The notes under the pieces were generated by a model that was not told where the DNA came from, made no database searches, and worked only from the letters and a program-made list of their open reading frames with translations. Source: Pseudisothecium myosuroides (Eukaryota; Streptophyta; Bryopsida; Hypnales; Lembophyllaceae). Taken from it: a DNA stretch of 64,000 nt. The stretch covers positions 9,329,321 to 9,393,320 of the forward strand of contig OX637289.1 in assembly GCA_951799445.1 (NCBI GenBank). Direction: 5' to 3'. Shown here in pieces: positions 1 to 11,164 of this stretch; the first letter of the stretch is position 1, and every line of letters starts with the position of its first letter. A program made the position numbers and the translations under genes.

Positions 1-640
1 GGAGGGAGAACTTATTATTATTATTCCCTTCCTGCTGTTATGTGATATTGATATTGATATTGATGACTGGTGCCTGAAATTTGTGGGGGAGCTCCGTTGT
101 CAATAACTTGCAGTGTTGGCTATGGTAACTACGTTTGATGACGATGACAACAAAAAAATTGGATCGTACAAAGTCATCGAAACAATGTAAGCCATATGGT
201 AGTCTGCTCTAAAAGCGACCATGTTCTAAATGCAATCCTTATCTAGGAATGCGTGATATGTTGTTTGAAATATCTATTACTGTCAATGATGAGTTAGGTA
301 GGCTAATAGGATCGCTATAGATAAGAGCAGACTACCTTATGTACAGTACCCACCAACAAGTTTACGTTCACAATATTTAATTTATAGAAATAGAGCACGT
401 ATCTCCAATTTCAAATTGCCACTACATGCTAAAAAATGATCCATATCACAAATTGCAAAGTGCACTAGGAAGAAAATCAAAATTACTTTTCTAATGTATT
501 AAGAATTTACAAAAAATTATAAAATCATATATAAATAGAGCATTTTTTTGACAAACTATCTACCATTTAGTGCTACCGCTATTAGCTTTGATTATGACCT
601 TCATACGGTAAGGCATGCTAGCAAGGAGAATTTCAATCAT
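1..640. other. AT-rich DNA, no gene seen
   Basis: No coding frame, RNA gene or clear repeat is visible here. It is AT-rich sequence downstream (on the minus strand) of the broken transposase that follows. Confidence 0.5.
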
Positions 641-642
641 CT

Positions 643-1182
643 CTAGAAACACTTCTTTCTGCATGCTCTTTGAATGGTTTTGACTAATTCTTCTTTGCTT
701 TGCAATAGCACCTCATTTTGGATGGTGTCTTTCACAATCTTCCACAGATTTTTGATGTGGCTTAAATCAAGAAAGTTTGTTGGTCATGAAAGCTTTCTCA
801 TGCCATGCGCTTGTTTCCAATCACTTGATTCCTTGCTACAATGCACCGGAGCGCCATCTTCCACAAATACAAATGTCTTAGGGTGATTGTGGAGAAAGTA
901 AAAGCCACTCAATCGGCTCTCATAGACTACATCAACAAAGTCTTTACTTCTTTGTCTATCATGTGGCATAATAACAAGAAAACACTTATTGAAACTAGTG
1001 AATGCACCCCATATCATCACTGATGAACAACCAAATTTTTAAAATGGTACTAAACAATCCCAAAAAAACATTTGTATGACTTTTGCCATACCTTTAGTTG
1101 CCTTGATCTTTTTTTTGGTTTCAAATGAAGATTTGTTTGTCCATATTACATCCTTCCAATCAGATGTCGTCCAATGCCGGTG
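643..1182 (-). pseudogene. Tc1-like (DD34E) transposase remnant
   Basis: Read on the minus strand, this stretch is one continuous frame of 180 codons interrupted by stop codons. It gives the C-terminal half of a Tc1/mariner-superfamily DDE transposase. Recognisable blocks in order are HRHWTTSDWKDVIW, SVMIWGAFTSF, a FVEDGAPVHCSK block holding the second catalytic Asp, and a decayed DLSHIKNLW block corresponding to SPDLNPIENLW of the family. The first catalytic Asp (expected just after VIWT) reads Asn, and the final Glu reads Lys. The Trp before the last block is a TGA stop, and another in-frame stop lies before the SVMIWG block. Thirty-four residues separate the second Asp from the decayed third position, which fits DD34E Tc1 elements and not the DD39D mariner-like elements usual in plants. 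No N-terminal DNA-binding domain or terminal repeats were found. It is dead. Confidence 0.8.
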
Positions 1183-1845
1183 TTCATAGCTCTAAAGCAC
1201 ACCTTACACTACCACTGAAGTCACTTGTTACAATCAAGAACACCTACAATGTCACACAATCTATTTCTGTCTCTAAAAGTACACCTGCTCACTAAAATAC
1301 ACACACAATGTATCCACAAGCTACCACATTGCTTGGTCCAAGCACGTTTTGCATTGAAAGGTTTTAGAATTTCCATATTTAAATCTCTAATTGACAAAAA
1401 ATTGAATTGTTTTGACGCAAGAAGCATTGACGTTGCCTTCACAATGTAGGAGTTGTAGATACAATTTGAAGTGCAAGCAGTGCAATGCAATTTTTCCTAA
1501 ATGAATGGCTTGTTCAAATAAGCATCTAAATGACACTAAGAATATAGTTAACTTGTTTTTTTACATACCGGTGGTATTTTTTATAAAGTTTGGAGGTTTA
1601 AAGTGAAAGATATGATCAATCAAAGTTGCACTTCATTTTCAGTGGCACTCAGAGTTTAAAAATTTGAACATAAACTTGTCGATGGGTATTTTACAAGTTG
1701 CAAGCTCAATACTGGATAGAGTAGAAGTCATTTAAGAAATGTAATTTTGTTCACCTCTAAAGTTCCGTGGTGTTTTGAGACCCAAAATTGCTTAAAAAGT
1801 ACTACTTTTTCAATGCAAGATAAAATCTTCATATCATTTTTTTCT

Positions 1846-2085
1846 TAACCCTTGACCTTGGAATGTTGGGTTGGTCACTGTGAAAATCATCATTTTGGGT
1901 ATTGTGTGAATCATTTGCTTAAAAAAACTAGAACACTCATTAGAGGTCAAACTACTAAGCAAGACCTCTTCTTTTCACATAAAATTCTAAAGACGAAAAT
2001 TTGCACTTTTAAACTTACATAGAAGGATTTTCTATCATCTATTGGACACTTTTAGGCTGACATGTTGTTACGGGGTTTAAAGACA
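1846..2085 (+). repeat. Diverged repeat, copy 1 of 2
   Basis: This matches 3696-3935 in direct orientation with many substitutions. Shared blocks include TGTGAATCATTTGCTTAAAA, TTTTCACA followed by AAATT, and TTTTCTATCATC. It begins TTAACCCTTGACC, which resembles the ends of the TTAA-flanked elements described below, but a matching right end is not clear. Confidence 0.45.
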
Positions 2086-3695
2086 TTTTATGTATGCATT
2101 CAGTCAAACTTAATTAGCTTTCTTTGTTAAAATACACATTTCAAAAAATTGATAAAATTGTCATATAGTACTATATATATGTCATTTTTCTTCATTTTTT
2201 TCAAAATTAAAAACGTTAGTGAATTTTATATGAATTTTTAGAAGTAATTTTTATTAAAAAATAATTTAAAATATAACTAAAATATCATAAAATTTTGAAC
2301 AAAAATGAAGAATACAGTAACAAACATCATGGTGTAATTGATGTATTCTTTGAGCTCACATGCATCAAGAGACATCCATTGAAAAAGTTCAAAAACGGTT
2401 TGTTTTTAAGCTTTCAAGATGCTACGTTCAAAGTATCACAAAATATACAATTTCAAAAAATTTAAGGAAATTCAAATGCAATAAAATATAGATTATTGGA
2501 GTTCTATTTTCTTAGTCAAACTTTAAAACATTCAAAATCAAGGACTATATGAAAATTGAGGTTTGACTAACAAAAATGCTTATAATGTCCCTAGGGATTA
2601 ATTGCACCAATCATCTTATATATCACCTATTTTAGACTTAATGAATAAATGGCAACACTATTTATGCTTGAGTGCGAGAGTTTACTTATAGTACGATATA
2701 CTCCATATATACTTTGAGACTATGTAGAAAAGCTTTTTTAAATCACTTGCACATGCATAGTTCATCTTTCAATAAATCCTTGAAAAATGTATGTGTGTTA
2801 CAACTTTTATAGTTATTGACTTGCTTTGAAATTTTGTTGAAAATCCATGGAAAAAAAATTAGGAAATAAAAACTCCTATGAAAAGAGGTTTTTTGTTGCC
2901 CAACTAAACATATCTGTGTTAGGAACCAAAAGATTAAATTGGACATAAACCTTATAATCACCAATCCAAATTCTATGAAATTTGTCTTGAATTCAAAATG
3001 ATCCTTGTGGGCATCTATTTGCAAAAATACAACCATAGGATCAAAAAATTGAGATCACAATTGCCTATCTAAAATTGAATAAGTTCAAAAAACACCCCAC
3101 AGTCATTTAGAGATTACTAAAAGTATCCTTTACAAATTAATGCTTCATTTATGCAAGCTTACAAACAAAGTTTTCATCATAATTATCCTACAAGTTACAT
3201 CTGTTCGTATAATTTTTGGGGCCCATAACATTTTACATAATCCATGTATATAAGTACTTCATTCAGACTTGAATAAGTGCCTCAAATAAACTATATATAA
3301 TGAAATTTAGAGATTAGTTTCAATATCGGCATATTTCTAATAGAAGATTATAGCCTTTGTAAACTTGAAGTTGAAGGAAAGTGGTTGTTGAGAATTTGAT
3401 AAGGTAGAAGGTTCTAAAAGTGCTCAAGCTCTAAAATTGCCCACTTCTTCAAATATACACTACTTGTACATGTTGCTTTTTTGTAGCCTTCATCAATGTA
3501 CAAACAATGTACATTTTAGGGGGGGTGATTTTAGAGCCCTATGCCATTTCAACTTCAAAATTTCATAACTAATTCCACAAAGCTCCAAAAAATATGAAAC
3601 AACTTGGATTAGATTCCAATTCCACTTGTCTTTCAAAGAAAATTTATTGAAAAACAGTTTAAGAGGTTTCACCTCCCCAAAATTCAATTTCAGCT

Positions 3696-3935
3696 CTTAA
3701 ATCTTAAAGGACAAAAGGGTGACCCTCAAAATCATCCTTTTGCATTACCATGTGAATCATTGGCTTAAAAAATTGCAAAAAAGCTCATTGGAAGTCAAGC
3801 TACTGTAGAAGATCTTCCCTTTTCACAACAAATTTCGAGGATGAATAGTTGCATTTTTGTCCTACACAATTTGATTTTCTATCATCCATCGGCCACATAA
3901 TGGTTGCGTTGACGTTTAAGGATTAAATGAGTGAT
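3696..3935 (+). repeat. Diverged repeat, copy 2 of 2
   Basis: This is the direct-orientation partner of 1846-2085. It starts TTAAATCTTAAAGGAC and runs to GTTTAAGGATTAA, so both edges faintly resemble the TTAA-flanked family (CCTAAAGGAC and CCTTTAGGGGTTAA). It may be a short decayed relative. Confidence 0.4.
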
Positions 3936-4009
3936 TTATGGACCTCCTACCTTACTAGAAGAATGAACCCGAAGATTTTGATGAATAAACTATAAGATTT
4001 TATTTTGAT

Positions 4010-4935
4010 AAAGGAGGGAATGCAACCGGAGCCCTTGAAAAGAACCCGGGCTCAAATCCCACCAAGCATCCTCTATTTGGCTCAAATTTGATAATATTTA
4101 GCTCCGTTCTAAGTTGTCAGCTTTGAGAGAGGGTTACATTATTAGATGGCAAGGATGTGGCCCTCTTTGATGTAGTTTTTTTTAGGGCTCTCTGTTCCTT
4201 TTCTCTCTTTGGTCCTTTGTTCGCAATCTCTTCATTTGTCCAGCCTCTCGGCTTTGCTGTTTTGTGTTGTGGTTTTTTTTAAACCCCTAAATGCCCAAGG
4301 CTTGTTTTAAGCTTCCTGAAACTTGTTCTAAATTGAACAAAAAACCAACATTTTGATAAACGTACAAATTCAAACTAGACATGCTAGAGGTCACATAGGA
4401 AAAGAAAACACAAAATATCACTTATGGATTGAAAGATTATAGTGTTTGATCATGACGGTGTTAAAACTAAGAATTTCTTTCAATCCTTTTTTCACATGTC
4501 AAATCTAAAAAGTTGGTCACCAAAAAATACGAGGTTAAAGGACCTAACATGCATAACCCCAATCAATTTATGGCTTCTCAAAATCTACTCTACAATTTTT
4601 TTAAATGAATTTCTAATGTGATTTTTCCTCCAAGATCTAGTGTATTTTGAGGCTCATTTCCAAGAGCCCTCAACACTACGGAAAGACAAGATTGCTATGG
4701 GTACCCTTGCACAAAATCTTGAATAGAAAAATCATAATCCATCATTTTCACAATCAGATTTTTATGCTAAAACGAGACTTCAAAAAGAAATTTTCAATAA
4801 TATAAACTTCTAAAAATAGCAAATTGGTTAGGTTTTATTTAACTTCAAATTATTGTCGACACCCAAATTGGATGCCTTGGGCATTTAGGGGTCAATGCAG
4901 TGGGTTTCCCATTTGTTAAAATTAAATTAAATTAA
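4010..4935 (+). mobile_element. SINE-like copy split by a TTAA element
   Basis: The left part runs to 4279 and the right part from 4892. It contains CGGGCTCAAATCCCACC near 4047, similar to a tRNA T-arm or RNA polymerase III B box. A TC-rich tract with CATTTGTCCAGCC follows, then TCAATGCAGTGGGTTTCCC, ATTTG and an oligo-A-rich tail (AAATTAAATTAAA). The 3' half recurs at 8715, at 13630 and, reversed, at 6060 and 6308. The shared tail, the A-rich end and the B-box-like motif suggest a tRNA-derived SINE, although the 3' tail of a LINE is also possible. Element 4284-4891 sits inside it. Confidence 0.5.
4284..4891 (+). mobile_element. TTAA-type element, long-TIR subfamily (L)
   Basis: This 608-bp element has perfect 18-bp terminal inverted repeats, CCCCTAAATGCCCAAGGC at the left and its complement at the right. 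The left flank is TTAA plus one A and the right flank is TCAA, so the target duplication has decayed slightly. It interrupts a SINE-like copy at the TTAA that is still intact in the related SINE at 8794-8797. The interior matches a second, more diverged copy at 29451-29929. There is no coding capacity. Confidence 0.7.
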
Positions 4936-5275
4936 AAAACCGGGCTCCTTCTCTTCCAAAGAAGAGGCCAATTCCCCGGCGAAGTCCGCTCCCTTCCCGA
5001 ACGACAACGACGTCTCTAGGGTGGGGATGGAAGCCGTGGGAGCAAGCTGTTCACGCGCTGCTCCGCTCATGAATGAGCCCGGCCGGCAAGTAAGTTCATC
5101 ATCACCTCCCTGGAGCCCCTGCAAGTGGCGCTGGACGCACCTTGCCACCTTGGAGCGCCGGAGGAATAGCGGCACCGACGTGAGATCTCCGTTTGACCAC
5201 GTTTCCCAGGACCAGTGGACCACCCTGCCTGCCCCAACGGATGAAGAACCTCGCTGGACTCGACCCATCGGATGA
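4931..5275 (+). CDS. Unassigned open frame in GC-rich island (fragment)
   Basis: An open frame of about 114 codons starts after a TAA at 4928 and ends at a TGA. The first ATG is at 5021, which would give 84 residues. The translated text is rich in Ser, Pro, Glu and Trp and looks more protein-like than the antisense frames, although a GC-rich sequence gives long chance frames on both strands. The phrase encoding DEE recurs 30 bp apart at the 3' end (CGGATGAAGAAC), and an overlapping frame continues past 5273. I do not recognise a family. It may be a captured exon or a fragment of an old retroelement. It starts immediately after the A-rich tail of the SINE-like copy. Confidence 0.25.
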   Translation: MKKPGSFSSKEEANSPAKSAPFPNDNDVSRVGMEAVGASCSRAAPLMNEPGRQVSSSSPPWSPCKWRWTHLATLERRRNSGTDVRSPFDHVSQDQWTTLPAPTDEEPRWTRPIG

Positions 5276-6059
5276 AGAACTGCTCCCCAGGGATGAGCCA
5301 TGGTGGATGAGGAACGCCCACGAGAAAGACCAGTTCGAAGCCCCTCCGTGTGAACGGAGCCTCTGCGGACACCGAAAAGGAGCCCCCCGATTCGGGGGCT
5401 GCGCATTATCTGAAATCCCACTTGAATTGTCCAAAATTAGCCTTTCCGAAGGGCAGAGCCTAGGCCCTAGGCTAGGCCAGCCTCGGTGAGCTAGGTGGGG
5501 GGGGGGTAATCATCGGAGCTAGTGCCCCTCAGTTTGAGGATAAAGGCTCGATAAATTGGGATCGAGTAGCCTTCAATGTGGCCCCTTTAACTTCCAAGTG
5601 GAGAAAAATAATGAGGGAAAGTAGAAAAAAGGGGGCTGCAATTGGGGAGGCATGTTGTTGGGAATGCGGGTTCCTCCGGAACTCTCCTTTATAATGGAAA
5701 GGGGCCTGGTCCAGACTGGATTGCGGGGGCGGGTTGCTCGAGTAGCCCGAGTTTAGCCGAATATTACTAATTAAACATTGGGTGCGAAATCCGCAGTTAT
5801 TAAGTCGCTAATGAACAGTGGAGATTGGGCTTTGTCCAGTAGCTTGCATCGTGGTCGTTGTGCATGGCGGGAGGGGAAACTATGGGAGGTCAGACCCTAA
5901 AATGGTCCGAAAGACGGTTGGGACTTGCGAGGGAGGAGGGTGCTTATTATTATTATTGCACTGCAAAAAGTTTTGTCTTGAATCATGGTGGAAGAATCAT
6001 GGTGGAAGTCAAAAGGGGATTCTAGATTCTCTTTTAGAATGCATATTTTAGAAACTCAT
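5276..6059. other. GC-rich island, right part
   Basis: This continues the GC-rich tract, which stands out sharply from the surrounding AT-rich DNA. It holds a 20-bp hairpin (AGCCCCCCGATTCGGGGGCT at about 5382), a palindromic GCCTAGGCCCTAGGC near 5458 and a run of Gs near 5496. An organelle-derived or captured genic origin is possible, but I cannot assign one by eye. Confidence 0.4.
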
Positions 6060-6280
6060 AGTTGTGAATAAATTTTAATTTTTTTAATTTTTTAATTTTA
6101 ATTTTAATTTTTTGAACAAATGGAGCGAACCATTGCACTGAAAACAACCCAAGAACAACAACCGAGTTCAAGAGCTGGACAATGAAGAGATAAGAGCAAG
6201 AACCAAAAAGGAAACCAAATGAACTACTAAAACAAACAAAGAGGAGGGCCCTTCTTGTTCCAAATAATGCAAGAGTCTAG
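6060..6280 (-). mobile_element. SINE-like copy, reversed
   Basis: Read on the minus strand this has GGGCCCTCC, a T-rich tract, TTCATTGTCCAGC, then CAGTGCAATGGTTCGCTCCA and an A-rich AAAATTAAAATT tail (T-rich on the plus strand at 6070-6112). This matches the 3' half of the copies at 4010 and 8715. Confidence 0.5.
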
Positions 6281-6307
6281 TCTACTAGCAAGAACAGGGG
6301 ATTTTAA

Positions 6308-6472
6308 TTTTTTTTTAAACAAAATGGAGGAACCATTGCATTAATAAATAAATAATGACAACAATCAAACCATGAGGTTGGACAATGAAGAGATTAGAGC
6401 AGGAACCAAAAACCAAAGAGCTAAAAACCTATTAAAACAAGCAAAGAGGAAGATCCTTCTTGTTCCAAACAA
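6308..6472 (-). mobile_element. SINE-like copy, reversed, second
   Basis: This is the same family as the neighbour at 6060, in the same orientation. On the minus strand it reads through TCTCTTCATTGTCCAACC to TTAATGCAATGGTTCCTCCA and an oligo-A tail. The two copies lie almost end to end, so the second may have inserted into the A-rich tail region of the first. Confidence 0.5.
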
Positions 6473-8214
6473 ATTAATGAATTTTCAAAGTGTAGATAAA
6501 TGTAGATGTATTTTGAAATTCAAATCAATTAGCCTATATAAAGGTTAGATTTGGCATAAATTATTGTCATCTTTATTTTTAGAAAAAATGTCATGTGTCA
6601 CCTTGTGAGTGGTGTGAGGTGACGTGGACCCATAAGAATTTGATGTGGGAATTGAATTTTGGGCACTTGAGTGTTGGATTAGACCTTCAAAATATGGTAT
6701 GGGCTTTTGCAAATAGAAATTTTAGTCAAAAATTTGTAAGTGTTGGTTTTGGAAATAGGCCATACTAATTAGGTGTAATTAATGTGTACATGTCTAGGCC
6801 TGGAAATAATTGTAGTTAATCATGACCCATTTTTAGAAATCCGACTCCTAAATTGTTAAATCTAAAATGTATAGTCTCTATTTATGAGAGTCTAAGGTCA
6901 ATTTTGGATAACCATACTTTCAACAATTTGGGAATTCTTGGTTTACTCATATGTTTTAAAAAAAATGCACATGAAAGAAATTTAGTGTTCTTTTTTGATT
7001 CCCACCAAAATCTAACTTAAAAATTAGAAAATTTATTAATTCTAACCATGCTCAAATGTTTATTAGGAAATTTCATGGCCTTGTCCAATGAATTATAGAA
7101 TTTAGAAGATGACAACATTGAATGTGGAATTAGAGGGTATTGACAGAGTGATGAGTAGTATCAAAATTCCATGCCAAACTCATTTTAAGAAAGGGCCACA
7201 GTATTTTAGGGGATTCTCTATACAAGTTGGAGCACCATTTCCAACCCACACTCTATAAAACTTGGCCAACTTTGACATGCAAGGATAGCACATATTTCAC
7301 TTATATTGAACACTTATCTAAAAGTATGGGCAAGTTAGCCACCGATGTATGGTAGTATAAATGAAAATGACTAAAAGTAGAACAAAAGGCAAATGTTTGG
7401 TACGATTATTCCATTTTAATATTAAATTCACCGATACCCTATCAAAAGTTTGTTGGAAAAATTGAACTTATCTGATTTTGATTTGAAAATTCATATAATT
7501 TTGCTCCCAAAGAATCTCATTGTCAAGAACATTAAAAAATCCATCAAATTTTTTTCTAGAAAAGACAATTTTTTAAAACAAGCTAGTATTAGATTACAAT
7601 TTAATTTTAAAAAATTCATTTTGTTGAAGGATTTTTTTTGCATGTGACAATGTTCCAAAAAACTAGAATTCAAAATTCCATAAAGAATTCTTCGATTCTT
7701 ATTAAATTTTAGGTGCACCACTACATAGGACATGCAATGTCTTTAAAGTATATAATGTATTTGTGAGAAAAAAATCAACAGTTAATGGAATTTTTGGTCA
7801 TGATATAACAATATCGGCATGCCAAAAACATCTAAAATGCTACACTAAGATTAATTTTCAATATTCATCCATGACTTTTTGTGAATCTCAAAATTAAACA
7901 TTTAGTCCATTGGGACAGACATGAAGAATTACCTATTCAAGAAATCACCCAAAAGCAATGCTTTGCACATATTTTTAATTAAAAAGGAAAAATAGAGGTC
8001 AACTTCTAAATTAAATGGAAAAATGGAGATTAATTTTTTTAATGTAAAATATAACAAAAAAAAGAAGATAATTTAGAATGTTGAATTCTGTTTATGGTTA
8101 TATCTTGAGATTTTGATTTTACCATTTTAATAAAGTCATTTTCAAAGGGGCATGTATGAAAACTAACTTTCATGAGGCAAATCATTTTCATATTTCTTGA
8201 ACTCAATAAATTAT
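6473..8214. other. AT-rich intergenic DNA
   Basis: Low-complexity AT-rich sequence. Short open frames around 7450-7730 are Lys/Phe/Leu-rich and look like chance. Nothing else was supported. Confidence 0.45.
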
Positions 8215-8706
8215 TTATGAGACATTGAGATCCCCGTCCACATGTTTCATCTTTGCTAGAAAACTCAAGATATCTACCGGGACTATGCACAATCTATCAT
8301 CCATCACCTCTGAGGTAAATTTCCTAATATGAGCCTTCATGCTAGACTTGATGCCATTCATTGTATGTTTGGCACCCCGCTTCCTAGCAAATTTTACAAA
8401 CTCCGCTCCACGTGGTGTCTCTTTGAAGGGGCTATACTTTAACTTTGCTAGATTGCACGCAACCATCTGGTATTTGCCCAAGACCGATGGCGGACACAAT
8501 TCATTTGCACTACTCTTTGGGACGCCCTTCTGGATTCCGTCTATGTTGCACTTCTAAAGATGCAAAGGGTAGCTCGTCATTGTCTCCAATAGTCGGTCAA
8601 ACTTTGGACCAATTTTGACGAAATTCCGCTCCATTACCTTATTCTTGTTAGAAGGGACGGTGATTTGATTAGATGAAGCAAGGCCGGTGCCCCCCTGCTT
8701 ATTTTT
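8215..8706 (-). pseudogene. Decayed protein-coding stretch, unknown family
   Basis: On the minus strand one frame stays open for about 164 codons, apart from a single internal TAG. It has balanced, protein-like composition: Lys/Arg-rich blocks such as KFARKRGAKHTMNG, a segment VMDDRLCIVPVDILSFLAKM, and an upstream block VMERNFVKIGPKFDRLL. The part after the internal stop is about 110 residues. No family is recognised and no catalytic motif stands out. The 5' side runs directly into the SINE-like tail at 8715, so the N-terminal part is missing. Candidates include an old retroelement protein or a dead host gene fragment. Confidence 0.4.
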
Positions 8707-8714
8707 CTAGCTTC

Positions 8715-8840
8715 TATTGCTTTTCTTTCTTCTTTCTACTATGTTCTCTCCATTTGTCCAGCCATCCAGCTTGGCTATTTTTCTAAACCCTCTTTAATGC
8801 AATGGTTTGCCATTTGATTTCAAAAAGAAAAGAAAAAGAA
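8715..8840 (+). mobile_element. SINE-like 3' end
   Basis: A TC-rich tract is followed by CATTTGTCCAGCCATCCAGC, then TTTAATGCAATGGTTTGCC, ATTTG and an A-rich tail with AAAGAAAAG. This copy keeps an intact TTAA at 8794-8797, exactly where element 4284-4891 has entered the copy at 4010. Confidence 0.5.
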
Positions 8841-9250
8841 GATTATTTGGAATATTTATTCTATAAAAGTATTAAAACTATCTCAAGAATCTACAAACAT
8901 TTTGATGCGGGAAAAAAAAACCAAGACTACATGTGCTTGTGACATTTTTGAATTCCTCCAATTTTCAAAATTTGAATGTTTGATTCTAAAGGGTTAAAAG
9001 TCACAATTAACTCACTCAAAATCTATGTAGAAATCACAAAATACACCAATGTTCAGGGGGGGAGAACATTGTTGATTACTTCATTCTTAGCTGGTGGAAT
9101 TGGGAAACAAAGAAAAAACCACCCAGATTGAATACTTGAAAAAGACAGTGCATTATGAGAATCAAAGAAAAATAGCTGGCAAAATTCAAAAAATGCCCTG
9201 ATCGCTGAAATACAGTACACATCATCATAATTTGAGATGAGTACCGGTAC
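8841..9250. other. AT-rich DNA, no feature
   Basis: Nothing supportable was seen. Confidence 0.4.
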
Positions 9251-9720
9251 CGAGAGTATTGTAATGCAATGCAACTTGACACCTTTTATTTTATTTTCCC
9301 TCCTTTGGACGGAGGAGGGAGGAGCATGGCTGTCCGTGGGAACACGACAGGAGCTTGTGGATACAGAGCAAACAACAAAGTCTCCAAAATGATGGCCGGA
9401 GCCGAGGAGGACGACGACGGAGCCACGGAGCTACGGAGTCCCGTGACATCAGCCGGGAGGTACAGGTGAAGTCATTGCTGCCCATCAATCTAGTCGACCC
9501 TCTCCTCCTCCTCCTGCTGTACTCTGAATTTATGCTCTGATCAGCATGATGAGTTCCAGTCCATTATGAAGAATCCAGAAGGCCACTTAGAGCTGCAGCA
9601 GGCAGGGCAGGCAGGCAGCACGGCACTGCGGCAGAGCAGCACTTGAAGGACCCTCCCCACCTGGCTCTCTAATGACAACAGGCAGGCCTCTAATTGCACA
9701 TTCCACATTCCTTGCTTGTA
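9251..9720. other. Mixed GC-richer tract
   Basis: GC is higher here than in its surroundings. There are short purine-rich GAGGACGACGACGG stretches, a CTCCTCCTCC run and a GGCAGGCAGGCAGCA microrepeat near 9601-9620. Short overlapping open frames occur on both strands without a family signature. It may be a remnant of a genic region. Confidence 0.3.
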
Positions 9721-11160
9721 AGTTATATATCCTTAGAATTTGTTATACTACAACCCCATATGATTGGACAATTTCCCGCATGGTAACAGAATTCTGAACT
9801 TGCATGATAGTGCTGAGTGGCCGAAGTGGACCATTGATCCCTAAAGGGGTGTCATTAATAAGAGGGTTGATGACTGAGCGCAGGAAGGACGCAAACACCC
9901 AGGCAAGCTATTTGCAGAAAAATACTTAGCTTACTGAGCCCAAGTTGGGCTTAATAAGGAGAGTCTGTCTGCACCAACAGAAGACCATCCATGATGCCTG
10001 TGGCTGGCATTTTGTACCTGGTTCCTTGGGCAATGAATTTTTTGGAAAGAAAAAGAAAAGAAAAAGAAAAAATACCATCCATGATAGAATTACTGATACG
10101 GTAAAGTGGTCATTCAAAGTCTGCGTTTGTACCCCTGGGGAAAACACTGGAGTTTTTCTTATTTGCCACTCATGATGAAATTTGGGAATTTGGAATTCAA
10201 ATTTGGAATTAGTAGGAGAACTGAAGAACACATAACACTATGCAACTACAAAATGGAGGTAATTCTTTTACATTTATCCTTGGTTGGGGGAAGACAAACG
10301 CACGATGCAAACTTCCGAGATGACCACTTTAACTTCTTGTCTGGTTAGGGGGATATAAATTTGACCATTCGAGGGGTGATGTGGTGAACCGTGAATGTAG
10401 ACTTCATTTGCAACTTTGGGTGGGACGAAGGATTTGGGGGAGCAATTAATAGCTTGGAAGAGATACAAAGGAATTGGAGTGAATATTTGATGATATATTT
10501 TCTTTTTTGCATTCAATGAAATTGCTAAATTATTGCAAAATTTACAAAGAATATTGCTCCTTCAGAATAAATGATTTATTTACCATCCAAATTTTATGTA
10601 TTCCATCCATGTTTAGGAATATAAAGACCTTCAAGATTCCAGTAAAGATTGTTTTCTATAGGGGAATGCAGTAGGGGTGCATATTGTGCAATGCAATAGA
10701 TTCCCCCTATTTTGGGGTTTTGCAAACCTTAGACATCCCACGGCCAATCACAATCCCTGTGCATATAGGAAATTCTATTCCATGTTGCGCTTTTTTTAAC
10801 TATCCAAAAGAATGAAATACAAAACTCTAGGTACGACTACATTTATTAGTTGGATAATTTGGTTTGCCTACATAATAAGAAAAAGATTAACCCCTAATTC
10901 TTTAATTGGTTACTTCTACATATATAAATATGTATATGCATATGCTGCTTTTTAGTCGTTCAAAGGTAATTTATTTGTAAGATTGCATACTATTTTACAA
11001 GCAAAGATAATAACATTTTGCCGATTAATTTTGTTGGTGCAAACATGACCTTAAGAAATAAAGAAGGTCATTGAAAACATAATTTTGAATCGTGTAAAGG
11101 GGGCTTCAACTCATTCCATGTACTCTTTAAACAAGTTAAATTACATAAACTATTTTCATT
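9721..11160. other. AT-rich intergenic DNA
   Basis: A short AAAAAGAAAAG tract occurs near 10045. No gene was supported. Confidence 0.4.
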
Positions 11161-11164
11161 TTAA

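Larger units (their letters stand above)
1183..4009. other. AT-rich intergenic DNA
   Basis: There is no convincing coding frame. The only structure I can support is the repeat pair listed separately at 1846 and 3696. Confidence 0.5.

Noticed and set aside
5755..5830. GTGCGAAATCC, considered as a group II intron 5' end in an organelle-derived insert
   Set aside because: No domain V hairpin or flanking organelle exon could be recognised, so the match is too short.
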